NCBI GenBank assembly: GCA_022559845.1
Contig: CM040126.1
Coordinates: 224,260,641 to 224,324,640 of the forward strand
Direction of reading: 5' to 3'
Length of the DNA: 64,000 nt
Source: Amorphophallus konjac
Taxonomy: Eukaryota > Streptophyta > Magnoliopsida > Alismatales > Araceae
The notes beneath the pieces were generated by a model. That model saw nothing but the letters and a program-made list of their open reading frames with translations, was not told the DNA's origin and did not search any database. Positions 11,142-23,614 of the stretch are shown piece after piece. Position 1 is the stretch's first letter; the number at the start of each line of letters is the position of its first letter. The position numbers and the translations under genes are program-made.

Positions 11142-11734
11142 AGTGGCAAAGGAGAAATCTGCCTAAAGGCAGTTCGGTTCAACCCAAGGACATCCAATCC
11201 CATTAAACCATATCAAGGGCGTTATGACCCTCAATGATAACATGATTTTATCATTGAAAACCATCATGAGAGTAGTGTATCCAGAGGCCAAGGTCAACGC
11301 ATATGATGGAAGCACTATAGGAGAGATAGTGCGAATGACCCAAGGTCTAAGCATATGAAGCAAACATCAATGATGAGGTCGACTTCACATGGCACATTTT
11401 ACATCTAAAGAAATTATCCTCTAAACATCCAAACCTGCAAAATAATATATCAACAGTAAGCTCCATATCACCAAAATGATCAATGAGTATTTTCCACAAC
11501 ACTCACACACAATATATTGTTATCATCAAAATCATTATCAAAGATAAAGAGGGGGAGTGCCAGAACCCAACATATCTAGCGGGATAAAATCAAATTAAAC
11601 ATGCCTCATTATGTAAAACTTTGTGCTCTTTCTAGTAGTTCTGTTTTGCCCAAATATTATGCATTGTACATCACGAAGTTCGCCTCGCAATTAGAGCCTA
11701 TCAAAGATCACCGGAGACCAGGCTTGTCGACCTG

Positions 11735-11965
11735 TTAGCGGTCATAACAGGAACCACCAGGTCCCTAGCGGTCAAACGATAGACCGTTTCATCGGTTACT
11801 GTTCTGGACTATGCTGCCTGTCAATTGACCGTTTAAGGAATCCAATGGTCGCTCGATGGACCGTTTTCACCTATCTGCCAGTTCTGTTGATCGTCACCCT
11901 AAGCGATCATTCGATAGACCGCTAGCCTCTGTTAGCGGTCATATAGTGGACCATCTCGTATCGTT
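11735..11965. repeat. Inverted-repeat array, arms AGCGGTC / GACCGTT
   Basis: About five units of the form TAGCGGTCAAACGATAGACC-GTTTC, 23-26 bases each, are closely packed. The arms differ from those of the LARD and Tekay LTRs, but unit length and layout are the same. Confidence 0.7.
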
Positions 11966-12297
11966 GATTTCCTTTTTGTTTGTATTGATTACCTCAGCTA
12001 GATTGCATGTGTAGGTCAGAAAACCCACACAAGGAATTGGTAAATTATGGAATATATGAACTGATCTAACTATGTTCATGATTGATATCTCCCTTCCATT
12101 CCATCACAATATGTTCTCCAACATGATATTGGTTATAAAAATTTAAATTTGTATCAACGTGTCAAAATAATTATGGTGAAATAAATGTGAAAATTATCTC
12201 GGATTGTTTGACAGTCACTCCACTCCGGTGGTACTGACTGACCGATCATCTACTGTTTTCCGATGTTTCATTAAACCTTTAATCTTGTAATGGTTGG

Positions 12298-12412
12298 GAC
12301 TCTCCATCGAATATTCCTTCCGTCGGACTAGGACCTCCATTATGAGACCTCCGTAAGACCCCACGAGCCTGGGATTCTCACTAGGACGCCGGGCGGGTTG
12401 TACCCTCAAGAC
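12298..12412 (+). other. Conserved block shared by Tekay-like LTRs
   Basis: Short words such as GGACTAGG, GACCTCCGTAAGAC, TCTCACTAGGACGCCG and GGTTGTACC recur in the same order at 48738-48852 (plus) and, more loosely, at 28010-28125 and 35738-35853 (minus). Conservation across diverged LTRs suggests constraint or simple shared descent. Confidence 0.7.
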
Positions 12413-12469
12413 CTGCACCCAATTACTCAATCGAATCGCCTATTTTACAGCCCGGAGTCCGGGTCTGTC

Positions 12470-12975
12470 TTGGCTTAAAGGCGGCCCTGGGCTAGACCAT
12501 TTGGTGCCTTAAGCGGTCTAGTCATGACCATTTTCTTGCTGGCCATGAGCCAGGTTCTGCTAGTCATCTTCCTTGTTTCCCAGCGACCTAGCCATGTCTA
12601 AGTTGACCAAATCACCTCTGGCTCGACCTGAGAGGTGTGTGCTGGACCCTGGTTCAGTTCCATCATGTCTTGGGAGGGCTGGGAGCCCATTATGTCGACT
12701 GTTTCAGTCTTGCTGGGCCCAGAATAGTTGTGATTGTCATTTGACCGTTTTCATCCTCCAAGCGGCTGTCCAAGGACCGTTTGTGGATGGGGCAGCCCAG
12801 TAAGAGACCATTTACCTTGCTGTGGCCCAGGAACCTTCTCGTGCTTGGCGGCCCATCTAGGACCATTTTAATTCTTGACTGTGGGTCTTGTTCTTCTGGC
12901 CCAGTATTGCCTGTAGCGGTCCATGTTAGACGATTTTTGTCTTGTTGCGGCCCATATATGACCGTAACTCCGCCT
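12470..12975. repeat. Second AGCGGTC/GACCGTT motif cluster
   Basis: Repeated half-sites AGCGGTCTAG, TGACCGTTT, AAGGACCGTTTG, GAGACCATTT and ATATGACCGTAAC are scattered over 500 bases. They pair less cleanly than in the 11735 cluster and look decayed. Confidence 0.55.
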
Positions 12976-13227
12976 GAAGCTCGTTTCACGTGTTTCTTGT
13001 GTGTTCTGGTAAGCTGAGCCAAGATGGGCTTAAGTTACAATAAAATCTTGATTTTGTTCTTGTCCTTTACAAGCCCTAAATCTTATGGCTTTCCATTCTA
13101 TTATTGAAATCTCTCTTGATGTCAGAAATTTAGTTACATAGCTTGACCTTGGAATTCTTGGCCGATTCTAATGAATGTCTAGATATTACTTGGGATCTTG
13201 GTCTACCAAATCAATGCCAACGCATCA

Positions 13228-13270
13228 TAAGGGCCCGGTCTGGTCCTGGGAGGAGCGCCCAAAAATTACT
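13228..13270 (+). other. Conserved GGGCCCG..TGGTCCTGGGAGGAGC block
   Basis: Near-identical sequence occurs on the minus strand of the two Tekay LTRs (27528-27570 and 35255-35295). It marks homologous positions near the 3' side of all these LTRs. Confidence 0.7.
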
Positions 13271-15458
13271 AGTGTCCCGGGGAGTTATAATGACATGGTG
13301 AGGTATTGCACTGAGTGCATGACTAGCGTGTGTCTATGATATTTATCCATTTTCTCTGTACATTTCATTAGATTCCTACATGGAATTTATCTCGATATGA
13401 CTTTCTTGTTTGCGTGCTTGATCCTTTGAAATTGATATATCTATGTTCAATTCATTCTATTATTTTTATTTCTATCAATTTTTACGTTAACTTGTTTTAT
13501 CATTCTTAGTTCGCTTGCATGACAGTTAATTAACTTGGTTAACTACTTAAACTTTGCCTGCTATTACCTACTGAGCGATCGCTCACCCAGATTTTCCCCC
13601 TCATTTTCAGGTAGCTCCGATGAGGAAACACAAACAGATGGGGATGGGCAAGAGTAAAGATATGGAGTGGACCCCGCTAGGCGTGAACCATGTTGATGTC
13701 ATAGGATATGATCTATGTGGTTATGTAGTTTGCTATGAGTCGTTATATGTAGTCGATTCAGACTGGTCATTTCGAGTTGTAATCTTCTCTTTATTTTCCA
13801 ATTGAGTCATGACGTAAGAAGGTGGATGTTGAACATTGTTATCCTCCGGTTTATAAATAAGTTGGTGTTTTTCCTTTATGCTAATTCTTCTCTATTGCAA
13901 TTATGTTCTTTTAATTCCGTTATCGCTAAGCCTATCATGAACGTATATAACTGTCGCGTCCCGATATTCCGCGTCGGGGCGTGACAATATCGACCTATAC
14001 CTACACTTTCACAAAAAGCGTAGGTTAAAAATATGTATACACACGCATATAAGAGGTTGTACCTACATTTATAAAAACGTAGGTATTACCTTTCGCCACG
14101 CAATAAAAAAAATGTTTGAATAAGGATTAACATCACTTATTAAAAAATGTAGGAAAATTATTTAACGTCGGTTAATAAAAAATGTAGGAATATATTTTCT
14201 TTTTTTTAAAAATCTATTAATATATATACTCTCATCACCTATAATAATACATCCATTCATGTTCACATTCATTGATTGTCTCACTCACATCCATGTTCAT
14301 CCACACAAAATAGACATTCATGTATTCGCATGTATTCATCCATCCAAAATATACATTCATGTACTCACATATTCATCCACGAAGAACATACATTAATTTA
14401 CTCACAGATACTAATTCTTGAACCACTATGAAAAAATTCTGACAAAAGGTACTTGTTCCCATCAATTATACATTAGTCAAGGTCAATTATAAATGATTAA
14501 CATCTTGAATAAATTAAAAAGACAAAAAAAATTGAAGAATGAACATCTACATCACCTTGCCCTTACCCCTACATAGGTTTCTCATTTTATAGCTAGCCAC
14601 TACACAACAAAAGTATCATTCTCTTTTATTTATTCTTCCTGTGCCAATCGGTTGTGGATACAACGGGGAACTCTCAACCTTGAGAATCCATTTCACATTA
14701 TCTACATAGAACAAAACCAAAAGCAAACCATGGTTTAAAACTGAAGATCTAAAACTCACATCCAAAAAATAAAATGAAATCACACCACAAATTCATAATC
14801 AGATGTTGATCAATGTAAGCATCAATACAAAAGTGGAGAAAATTTACTGAACAGTTCAATAAGAAACTCCAAAGTGGAAAAAGCACTTTGAATAAAGCCT
14901 CTTCATGAAGACAACCATTTGAGGCTTTAACATACAAAGAAGACCTACTTACATGACATAAGAAAAATAATCAATCACTAGTAAAAAAAATGACTATTAC
15001 ACCAACTTACAAACTCCAAATAAATGTTAAAAATTAGCTTTTCATCCAGGTGGCCAGGTTAGATGGCCGCATATTCACATTCTAGTCTATAAGGAGGAAC
15101 ATGTAGTTGTATGGGTATTTTTGAAGTCGAATTATGAAGGCCTCATAAAAAAAGCATAGTCACTTGTAAGCAACATCGGCTACAACAAAAACATGAGGAC
15201 TTAGCTCTCCTAGGGATGCTCCCTTATATTGTTCCATCATATGAGCATCATAAAGATGCGGCAACCTTTGAAATGGATTTACCGCAATAAGAATATTTCA
15301 TGTATATGTCTGTCATGAAATTCGGAAACAAGCATCACAACATGTTGCATAGAAAGTACCAATGCACACTACCTAGATTTCACAGGATTAAGTCTTCCAA
15401 AGCAGCAACTACTTTGTTGTTCAAAGTGATTGTAAAATTGAAATATCTAGTTGATCTA

Positions 15459-15664
15459 ACCAAGCACAGTTTCATAATTGTCCCCACCCTTTCCAAGCAA
15501 AACGGGTACATAAATAGATCAAGCACATATACCAAATATATATTCATATCACAGTAACCATGCTGATCTAACTGAGCACAGTTTAATAACTACTGCCAAC
15601 CCCTCCAAACAAGACTTGTACATAGATAGATCAAAGCTCATACACCAAATATATATTCATACCA
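15459..15664. repeat. Tandem duplication of ~105 bp
   Basis: Two adjacent diverged copies begin near 15459 and 15568. Each runs from AAGCACAGTTT or GAGCACAGTTT through ATAGATAGATCAA to CCAAATATATATTCAT. They are non-coding. Confidence 0.75.
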
Positions 15665-16264
15665 CAATCTAGAACATGTAAATATGCTGAAGTCTTGTTG
15701 TAGCGTCTCTTAGCTCCCACACACCAATCCTTGTTTTTTCTTCTCTCTGTTTTATCTCTTTCTGACTCTATTGCCACTTGCAACAAATGAGACTTCAGAA
15801 GCTACTCCTTGTCCTCCCTCATAATTAAAACCTTGTTTCCTTTTCACTTATGGCAACAACTCAATGCATCACTTAAATTTCATGACGCTCACACAACATT
15901 AATGCTGAGAGATTATTTTGTTCCACAAACTACTAGTAAAATTACAAACCCTTTTTTGGTGGATAAGTAAATGAAGAGTTAAGGTGAAGAAGGTACGGAA
16001 GAATATATAAGGGATCCATCAGCAAGGGGAAAGAGAACAAAAGGGAATAAACCAAGTTAATACTTTATAAAGGTTGACGCAGGAGACAAGCAATGACTTA
16101 CTCCCTACAGACATAATTGAAAACAAAATATGTTTAGGCAATATTCCACTTCAATCAGAGAAGTATATTCAACAAGAAATGCATAGAATCATCAATATCC
16201 AATTGACCATAAGTTATAGGCATTATAGAGAATCCTAACTATGATACAGAAAGCAAAAAGATTA

Positions 16265-16430
16265 CCATCTTATGGAACAAGGACAGAGTTTGCATCAATT
16301 ACCATTGTATCTGCTATGTTTGCTTGCTTCAGATCCTTGAGATGCTTTCAAATCTTCTTCCTCTCAAAGAAGGATCAGCTTAAAGCATGTGCGCTAATGT
16401 CCAAAACTACATCGCCCGCCTCCCCAAAAA
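16265..16430 (-). pseudogene. Decayed exon-like segment (unknown gene)
   Basis: The minus strand gives a protein-like reading with KHLKDLKQANIADTMVIDAN preceded by GDVVLDISAHAL in one frame, interrupted by several stops. Codon-like composition contrasts with the A/T-rich surroundings. I do not recognise the gene. It may be a captured and decayed exon, or chance. Confidence 0.3.
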
Positions 16431-19400
16431 AAGGAAAGAAAATCTCTGTATCATGTAAATTTTCTCTAAAAGCACAAAAGGATGTCTTCTAAACATATAC
16501 GAGAAATCAAACTAAGTTAAACAAACAAACATTTTTTAGGAAGGCTAGTTTACCAATTTATCTACTAATAATGGAGACAAAGCAACTGTGGGAAATGAGA
16601 AGAAGCACCTACCGAACACATGAATACTGTCAAAAACCAATATATACTTATATAACTCAAAGACATCCCGACACAATTGCAGCTTCCGTGCCCCCCCCAA
16701 AAAATAGAATGGAAAACTGAAGATCAATTGATTACAGCATAAGAGTGACATAAAAAATAAAATATGGAATGTCTAAAATGATTTTACAAGGCTTTAATTG
16801 AAGTTAAACATGGAAATCTACAACATATAATAACAAAAAGAGAAAGATCTACAGGCAACCCATATCTAACATTATTAATTTTTCTAGGCACATAACATCA
16901 ATGAAGGGAAAAAGAATTTTCATGCTATATTAACACAAAGAAAGCACATAAAATAGGATTTTGAGAGAAATGCAAGTGATTAAAAAAATGAGACGTTCAG
17001 GCAGATGATGAGGACGACATTTAACTTCATATATGCAGTTAATTTTGAGAGAAATCTAACTGAACCTTAGATGCAAGATGATGAATGTGATGTCCCTAGT
17101 TTATCCATCCACTATTTGGCATTTCTAACCTTAGAATAAATCTGTGAACCGGTGAAAGTGCCCTTGGCAAACATCAACCAGAAGAGGCAAACTTTGTGGG
17201 AGGAAAAGAGTGCAATGCCAAATGCTACAGAGACAATATTGGGAAAAGCAAATAACAAGATGGATAACTATTTTTAAGCATGAATAGAAGGCACATTGAG
17301 GATGAATACTGAATCGCATTTCAATATATTTTAGAGAAAAGGATATTGCAGGTGTTCTAGAATGCAATTCGTAACAAAGATAACAGAGAACCATGTGAGA
17401 TGGTTGCATGAAGGTTTGAGGCAAGGGGTAGGCATCATAGAAGTTAGATTTAAAACACAATTATAAGTTAGCACAGTGCACACAATCAAACTGCATATAG
17501 GTAAACATGGGGTGAAGTCAACATAGGTGGGAACATAAAAACTGAATGAAAATTTGGAGCTGTAAATTATTATACTGACAGAAACTAGTATTTTTCACAT
17601 AGCAGACAGACTTATATTGTTATATTTCCAAGAGATTTTCCTCACGCTTTTGGTGTCTTATGTAAAACTGCCCGTCAGCTACTTTCTTTAGCCATGTCTA
17701 TTTTATCATTTCCTTTAAATGACATTTTGAGCTTCATCTATTTTCAGCCTTCACAAATGATTCAATTTATGGAAATGAATAATATAGCCAAGAAGGTCGT
17801 TCCCAGTTAATACCTTTGAGTTTATATTTAGAGCAAAAACTGGCAAAGTAGTAATAACTGTTGACATATCCCAATAAAGAATAGCACCCAATAAGATGGG
17901 ATGCATACATGCATATAACCAAAATGCCTGAAAGAACATCAAATCATTTACTTTTGTGTCTGCATTTTCATCATGCTTGAGCCACTATGTAAAAAAAGAG
18001 AGAGAGAGAGAAAAGAGTATCTGAAGATGCATGTTTGTGATTGTTAGTAGATGAGGTATGTCCATGTTTGCATTGGAAGTGCTAAGTCCCTTGTTAAAGG
18101 ACACACTTTGACAATGGCATTCCACCACTCTATTTTATGCATTTACATGTGCAGGGAAACAACAACTAAATAGAAAAAAGTATTTAACTATCTAAATTTC
18201 TCAATGTCCAATGCATTGCTCAAGCTCCAAAACTCTACACTTAAAAACAACTAGGTTCCATTTGTGGGCAAATAAAAAAATACATTTTAACATAGTAAAA
18301 TCCATTTTTCCTTCAGTGCATACGTATATTCAAAGAAAAGCCTTCTTCCATCAACAACAAGACCATCATTCCCATTGCCATCCATCATGCTTTGGGCAGC
18401 TTCATGTACAGCATATGCATATCTTAAAAAATAGATACAGGAGAAAAAAAAAGAGGGGGCTTGTTGAATAATCATCACTTCACTTATACAGCCTCCTCAG
18501 TCAGTAAGTCACTGAAGAAGTTATCTGAAAGTGCATCTTTGGCAGAGCCATAGAAGTTTAGACAGTTCTTCAAAGGAGATCCCATTCATCTTTTGTTGTT
18601 CGTCTCTAAAGCACAAATTGAAACTATCAGTACCTTTTCCTATTAAGAAATTGGACAGGTAAAGAGAAAAATAAAATTCATAAACTGGCATATACTTACA
18701 AAAGATTTCGTCAACAGCAAAATATCCACTAAATATTGCAGCCATAGAACGTTTGTCTTTGGGAAACATCATGCCCAACAGTAACATCACCATGTAATGA
18801 AGACTCAACATTTTCGGAATGGAAAATGAAATTGAGAAAAGAACAATAGGAATACAAGTACCCCATGTGGATATGGAACTAGAAGAAAAAATTAACGCAT
18901 GGGCAAGTCATCTGACAAAGCAAAAGTTAAAAGAAGCAAACTATAATATATCCTTCATGTAACTGGTAAAAAAATGAGACTATCAATGATTTGGGGACTT
19001 TGAATCTAGAAAATAATTTTCCGAAGGCAAGGTCTCATATCATCATATATGCCATCCATTCATTAAATGGTCGCACAAGTTTGAAAATTTGTGATATGAA
19101 ATGATGAACAATTTTTTTAGTTTAAAAAATCTTGTATGATCTCTCAGCTAAATGTGTGATCCTCATACCTTACTACAAAGACAAGCTGTTTCAATTTTCA
19201 ACCTTCTTTCTTGAGGAAATCAACAGAAAAACATTCACAATCATAAGTCAGTTTTGTGACAACAAATTCTCCCATGCATAAAAAAGTCATTGGGGTATTC
19301 AGTTCTTATTACAAGCATTCATTCTGAAACTATGAAAAAAAGACAAAAAGCTCTCAATTCACGATGCATTTAAGAAAATAAATACCATTATGACCTTCAC

Positions 19401-19472
19401 CTCAAATTTATGTAGATCTAAGAAACTCCAACATGAATATTCAGAAAAAGAAGGTCAAAGTCAAATTATTAC

Positions 19473-19525
19473 CTGCCTTCCCAACATTCTTCAGTCACTT
19501 CTTTCATCTTCCTGTATGTTTCTGA
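19473..19525 (-). pseudogene. Captured exon, unknown gene (downstream exon)
   Basis: The minus strand has acceptor TTTTCCAG, then 53 open bases reading SETYRKMKEVTEECWEG, then donor GTAATT. The exon begins in phase 0, matching the phase 0 end of the exon at 19605-19675. The gene is not recognised. Matching phases and intact splice signals argue for real exon ancestry. Confidence 0.5.
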
Positions 19526-19604
19526 CTGGAAAAGACCAAGAAATCCAAGTTTTAATTGTTAATGAAATAAATAACGGACTAAATTTTATGCTTTGTTTGA
19601 GTAC

Positions 19605-19675
19605 CTGTCTGTCCCCCTTTGGACCCTCAAACAGTCCTGGGTCAGCAGATAAATCAAACAAAAGTATAGTGTCAC
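19605..19675 (-). pseudogene. Captured exon, unknown gene (upstream exon)
   Basis: The minus strand has acceptor CTTTTCAG, 71 open bases including DTILLFDLSADPGLFEGPKG, then donor GTACTC after CAG. The next exon downstream in the same sense is 19473-19525, about 80 bases away, with compatible phase. I cannot name the gene. Confidence 0.5.
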
Positions 19676-20205
19676 CTGAAAAGATTATATAACCCTATAG
19701 TCTTCAGATAAGCACCCAAAATTCAGTCAACTTGTACAAGTGGAAGCTTTGTTTACTACTTCCATTGAGAAGATTGTTTACAACACGTGTATGCATAAAT
19801 GGGAGATTCAGATGGACCCTGTCACTCAATGCATAAAAAGGATGACATATTGAAGCCCATCTGGTGATCTAGTTGTTGACTAACACCAAGAGGATATTGG
19901 AAAAATTCCAAACTCACCTAAAAGATGGTTGTTGACTAACACAAAGTTCACAAAGTAAGATCTGAAGAAAAAAAATCCATGCCAGACATGTTGGAGCTTC
20001 AGTTGGGCTCCGAATTGCAAAAAACTAATATCAGCAGGGAAAACTTGAGCGCCCATCAAACTACCATGTCCATGATATGCTATAAATATGTTGTAATAGA
20101 ATCAATTCACTGTGAATTATCAGCTGCATAGCAGGAGACAATTTATTATAAACCAGAAAGGCTAAAGAGTATTGAATGGTTTGTATTTGGGAGTAGCATA
20201 GGCAC

Positions 20206-20273
20206 CTGCAATTTTGCAAGATCCCTTTCATAAATTTGAGTTGCAAAGCTATGTATATCATTCACCCAGCTTT
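20206..20273 (-). pseudogene. Exon-like segment, unknown gene
   Basis: The minus strand reads SWVNDIHSFATQIYERDLAK up to a CAG|GTGCCT donor, with an AG just upstream. It is on the same strand as the exons at 19605 and 22033. It may belong to either captured gene or to a third; no family is recognised. Confidence 0.35.
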
Positions 20274-20412
20274 CTCAACAAGTAAGCAAGCACCTGTCAT
20301 AGATCACAGAAGCAGATATTATTATATTAGACACACTGCTATACTAGTACATTGCAAATATCATGATACATTCTATAAAAGTTGTTGAAAGTACCATTCT
20401 AGAGGGATTGAT

Positions 20413-20637
20413 TTGAACCAAGCTATGGTAAATTACCATGAATCATTATTTGAGGAACAGGAGCAATGGGTACTGATGGTGTGTACTGAAGTCCTTAGGC
20501 ATATTTCACATGAGGACACACAGAAACTTGTGTCTCCTCTTTCTAAGGAGATTAGAAATGATGTTTTCAGCATTGAGGCTTGTATATCACCTGGACCAGA
20601 TGACTTCTCCCTAAGTTTCTGTCAGCAATTTTGACCT
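20413..20637 (+). pseudogene. LINE (non-LTR retrotransposon) reverse transcriptase fragment
   Basis: A 73-codon ORF contains EIRNDVFSIEACISPGPDDF followed by SLSFCQQF. This resembles the plant L1-type reverse transcriptase segment around the SPGPDGF motif, usually followed by FYQ-FW; here the G of PDG is replaced by D. The preceding YHESLFEEQEQW also fits that family. The fragment is truncated on both sides and ends in TGA. It is probably an old LINE piece within the CACTA-like interior. Confidence 0.65.
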
Positions 20638-22032
20638 AGGAAGTCATCTTAACTGTAACTGCAAGTCCCAACCAGACTGAATGAATATGATCTATAGACT
20701 ATTACCTTCTTCGACATCAATATACTCACCCTGCAATGGCTTCCAAAAATGTAATATGATAACAATCAACAGAAAGTAATTTTCTAACTTAGATATCTAC
20801 AAGATTGCACTTTTATATCTAACAAACTCTAGAAAGAAATAGTAACAGTAAAAGTTAAATTGAAAGCAACTTCTGTATTACAGTAAGTCATCAAAATGAA
20901 GGTAGACTGAACTATGCCTTAACAACAAACCAAGGCTTACAATCAATAAAGATGAAAATCCTCTGTTATGTATTCTTTGAGCTCATGAGAATCCCCTACT
21001 TCTTTATATGATAATTAAAACTGACTTCTAATTAAAAGATTTGCTAAATATATGTTAAATACCATCCAATAATCACAAATAAACGTAACTAATACAAATA
21101 ATCACAAATATATGTTAAATACCATCATATCAGTAAAACACATAGCAACCTGAGCTAGTCCCTATTAAAGATCTGTTAAAAATATTGTCTTTTAGACCAA
21201 AAAAATCTCAGTTAAACAATAGATACAAAAAAATCTGCAAAGTAGCCAATGGCGGAAGCAGTTTTGGCAAACAAAGTCTGAGCAGGGGATATGCTTCTTT
21301 AAAAAGTTTGCATGACAGAATAAGAAGAACGAACGTATTAGAATAAACCTGGAATAGTTCTGAGAAAACAAAGTCTTATGCTAATTTAAGACATTTGCAT
21401 GATGGAATAAGAATAAAGAACATATTGGCTGGCAGACACCTTGAAGAAAGAAAGAGATGATGTAAAATATCAAAATACTTGTGAGGAAACAATCGAGAGA
21501 ATTATCAAATTGAAATTTTATTTGACAAAATTAATAATAAAAATAAATGTTGTATGAGAAGCACCGAAAGGCTGCAAACAGTGGATATGCAAATGTACAA
21601 TGCCATGGATGTAAGGAGCATTCTTAATAGACAGAAAAATTGAAAACTGTAGAAATAAAATCAGCACCCTCTGACGATCATGGACGCCCCACTCTTACTG
21701 ATTTTATGGCACTGGATCTAGACTAATTAGTGTGAAATCTAGAACCTAGAAAACAAAAAAGGATCTGAATCTTTATTCTAAAACTCTTGGCCACCTAGAA
21801 ACTCATGGGACTATAGGGGAAAAAAGGGTAAAAGAGCTCCCAAAAATCACTTTTTTCTCAATTTCCTCATTCTAGCAGATAAACAGATCACAAAGAGAGA
21901 GAGAGAGATCACAAAGAGAGAGATAAATAGATCAGTTGTTTGTATGCATAGTGTCCATGTTGGAAAGGAAGCTGGGAATTTTATTCTCATTTGCCACTGT
22001 GATTTTCATTAACTAGTAAAAGAATTCTTTAC

Positions 22033-22140
22033 CTGCTTCTTTGTCAAAGGAAATGTTGCCACTTTAACAATGACTATGAGCAAGATAATGGCAAAGCCAT
22101 ATGCAGGCATATGCACAGCTTGAAGTCCATCTTTTAGTAC
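22033..22140 (-). pseudogene. Captured ALBINO3 / YidC-Oxa1 family exon
   Basis: The minus strand has acceptor GGTTTCAG, 108 open bases (36 codons), then donor GTAAAG. The peptide begins VLKDGLQAVHMPAYGFAIIL and ends with a hydrophobic stretch and PLTKKQ. This is characteristic of the first transmembrane region of the chloroplast ALB3 insertase, which places light-harvesting proteins in the thylakoid membrane. No other ALB3 exon is recognisable nearby, so this is a captured single exon rather than a functional gene. Splice signals and frame are intact. The family call is strong; capture rather than a disrupted host gene is inferred from the transposon ends around it. Confidence 0.75.
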
Positions 22141-23407
22141 CTGAAACCAACAGAAAACAACATAATGACACAATCAATGCATTATCCATGGTATACATTT
22201 ACATATAGTTTAAGGTGTTTTTTAATTGATGAAGGAACATGTGCACATATTTAACACCTCCTTTGATAATTTAGTCCAATTCTAATTAAACAGACATGTT
22301 GAACAAATAAAAAAGATGATGAAAGGTAGGATATCAGAACAATATAACTTCTAAGTTGATATGCAGATGAACCCCATGCATCAAAGGGTAAGTCCAGAAG
22401 AAAATTTATTTACTCGTGAAGATAAAGTTTATTAGACCTATTTCCAAAGTGCTGCATGATGAAAAAAAACTTCTGACAAGAACAGTTCTCAAAATTAGAA
22501 ATTTACCAAGATATTATCTGAAATCTATCAGAGTGCATGATGCCATCTAAGGCAATTTTGGGAACAAGGGTAAGAAAGAAAAGATTTTGGTGTTTGTGAT
22601 TTTGAAACATGTGGGCCCCACTTTTCTCCTGGGGCATTAATTATTCTTCGGTAGTCTAGTATATATTAATCCTATTGAGCTTTCTATATCCTTTTTCTTT
22701 TGCTCACATATTCAACTGTGGTATGTTTTCTTACCTGGATGGTCTGGGTTTTTGCAACCAATTCTTGATAAATCTGTGACGGGCTCACATAAGGTCTGCC
22801 AAACATGCAATCTGACCTTTGATATCCACATAGATTTCCAATCACCAAAAGACACTTCGAAATGCTCAACTAAACTCAATCAAGAAAGATACAATCTGAT
22901 TTATGCTTCCAGTAACCATCATAGGCATCAGATTCGACCAGCCATCAGAAATGGTTTGTTAATCCCGACTCTCTTGTGGGCATTCTAACAATTTTTTCTA
23001 AATTTTTTGAAGCTCGTGGCTATCAATACAAACTGGGGGTTGTTCGTTCCCTCCCCCCCTCCCAAAAAAATGGAAAAAATCACATAACTATGCCAAAAAA
23101 AGAGAACACTATAAGTCACCAGTAAGCCAAAATATGAAATGAAACACCATCTGACTGCCAAATTTTTGACTAAAAAACTAATTTCCTCCAAGATGAGGCA
23201 GACCCAGGAAAGCCACGGCCTACATGCATCAATAGGAGATCAAAAGATCATGGCGTGCACCTGGATGGTATGCAATGCTGAGGACGTGGCCTATCTTCGA
23301 GGGCAAGTCCAGTGCGAGCACCGGAGGCCGCCCCTTCCTACGGAGTCTACGACGACGACAATCGCTTCAGAATCCATGGCTGCAGAAGGTGGAAGGGAAG
23401 GTGGCAC

Positions 23408-23614
23408 CGTCGAGGGTGACAGCACCCGCAGGGCGATGATGGCGATAGCGGCTCGGCGTACATTCTCCCTCGATGGCAGATCAGCGTACGTTCTCCCTCG
23501 AAGAGGGAAGGGGTATAAGCAGGTAGAAGGGAAGACGACACCGTCTAGGGCGACAGCGCCCGCAAGCGACGATGGCGATGGCGGCTCGGCATACGTTCTC
23601 CCTCGATCCGGTGT
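23408..23614. repeat. GC-rich duplicated ~70 bp block
   Basis: Two copies (about 23408-23476 and 23549-23614) share GACAGC-CCCGCA, GATGGCGAT and GCGGCTCGGC followed by TTCTCCCTCGAT. A third partial copy lies near 23478-23505. The block sits in an island of high GC from about 23200 to 24000, unlike the A/T-rich interior to its left. Its minus strand resembles a plant 5' leader and first exon (CT-rich, then GC-rich), possibly the upstream part of a captured gene; this is not proven. Confidence 0.5.

Larger units (their letters stand above)
8769..11571 (-). mobile_element. Sirevirus-type (Copia) LTR, minus strand, 3' end cut by LARD
   Basis: Read on the minus strand, the LTR starts at 11571 with TGTTGGGTTCTGG. 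It has a TATA box (9452-9458), a GC-rich leader block, and an ATTCAACCCCCC run just before 8769. The leader block (about 9080-9145, with GAAGCCTCAC and TGAGGGGTGGA) also occurs in the Sirevirus-like LTRs at 52444-52510 and 60685-60755, in the same order relative to TATA. The last 40-50 bases expected after the C run are missing because the LARD sits there. No polypurine tract abuts the start, so this is a 5' LTR or solo LTR rather than a 3' LTR. Start placement is moderately secure. Confidence 0.72.
11572..13986 (+). mobile_element. Tekay-like gypsy LTR, 5' part missing
   Basis: The right end CGGGGCGTGACA at 13986 is the same as the ends of the LTRs at 26813-37650 and 46977-50197. Three further blocks are shared with those LTRs: about 12298-12412, 13228-13270 and 13569-13625. 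The promoter part present in the 46977 copy is absent here, so the left portion is missing; the minus-strand Sirevirus LTR appears to have inserted at 11571. The five bases after the end (ATATC) would be the right target-site duplication. The body is non-coding and carries two arrays of AGCGGTC/GACCGTT inverted repeats. Confidence 0.75.

Noticed and set aside
11546..11558. AAAGAGGGGGAG followed by TG, as a polypurine tract before a plus-strand LTR
   Set aside because: The leader homology and C-rich end support a minus-strand LTR starting at 11571, which places this run inside that LTR. The alternative cannot be fully excluded.
17751..17942. Hydrophobic 63-codon ORF as a membrane protein exon
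   Set aside because: A/T-rich sequence easily gives hydrophobic ORFs; no family match recognised.
18287..18478. Possible RNA-recognition-motif fragment on the minus strand (VVDGRRLFFEY)
   Set aside because: The match is to a few residues only, without RNP motifs or splice support.
18500..18600. Minus-strand open stretch reading NFYGSAKDALSDNFFSDLLT
   Set aside because: Protein-like but with no recognised family and no clear splice boundaries; too weak to list as an exon.
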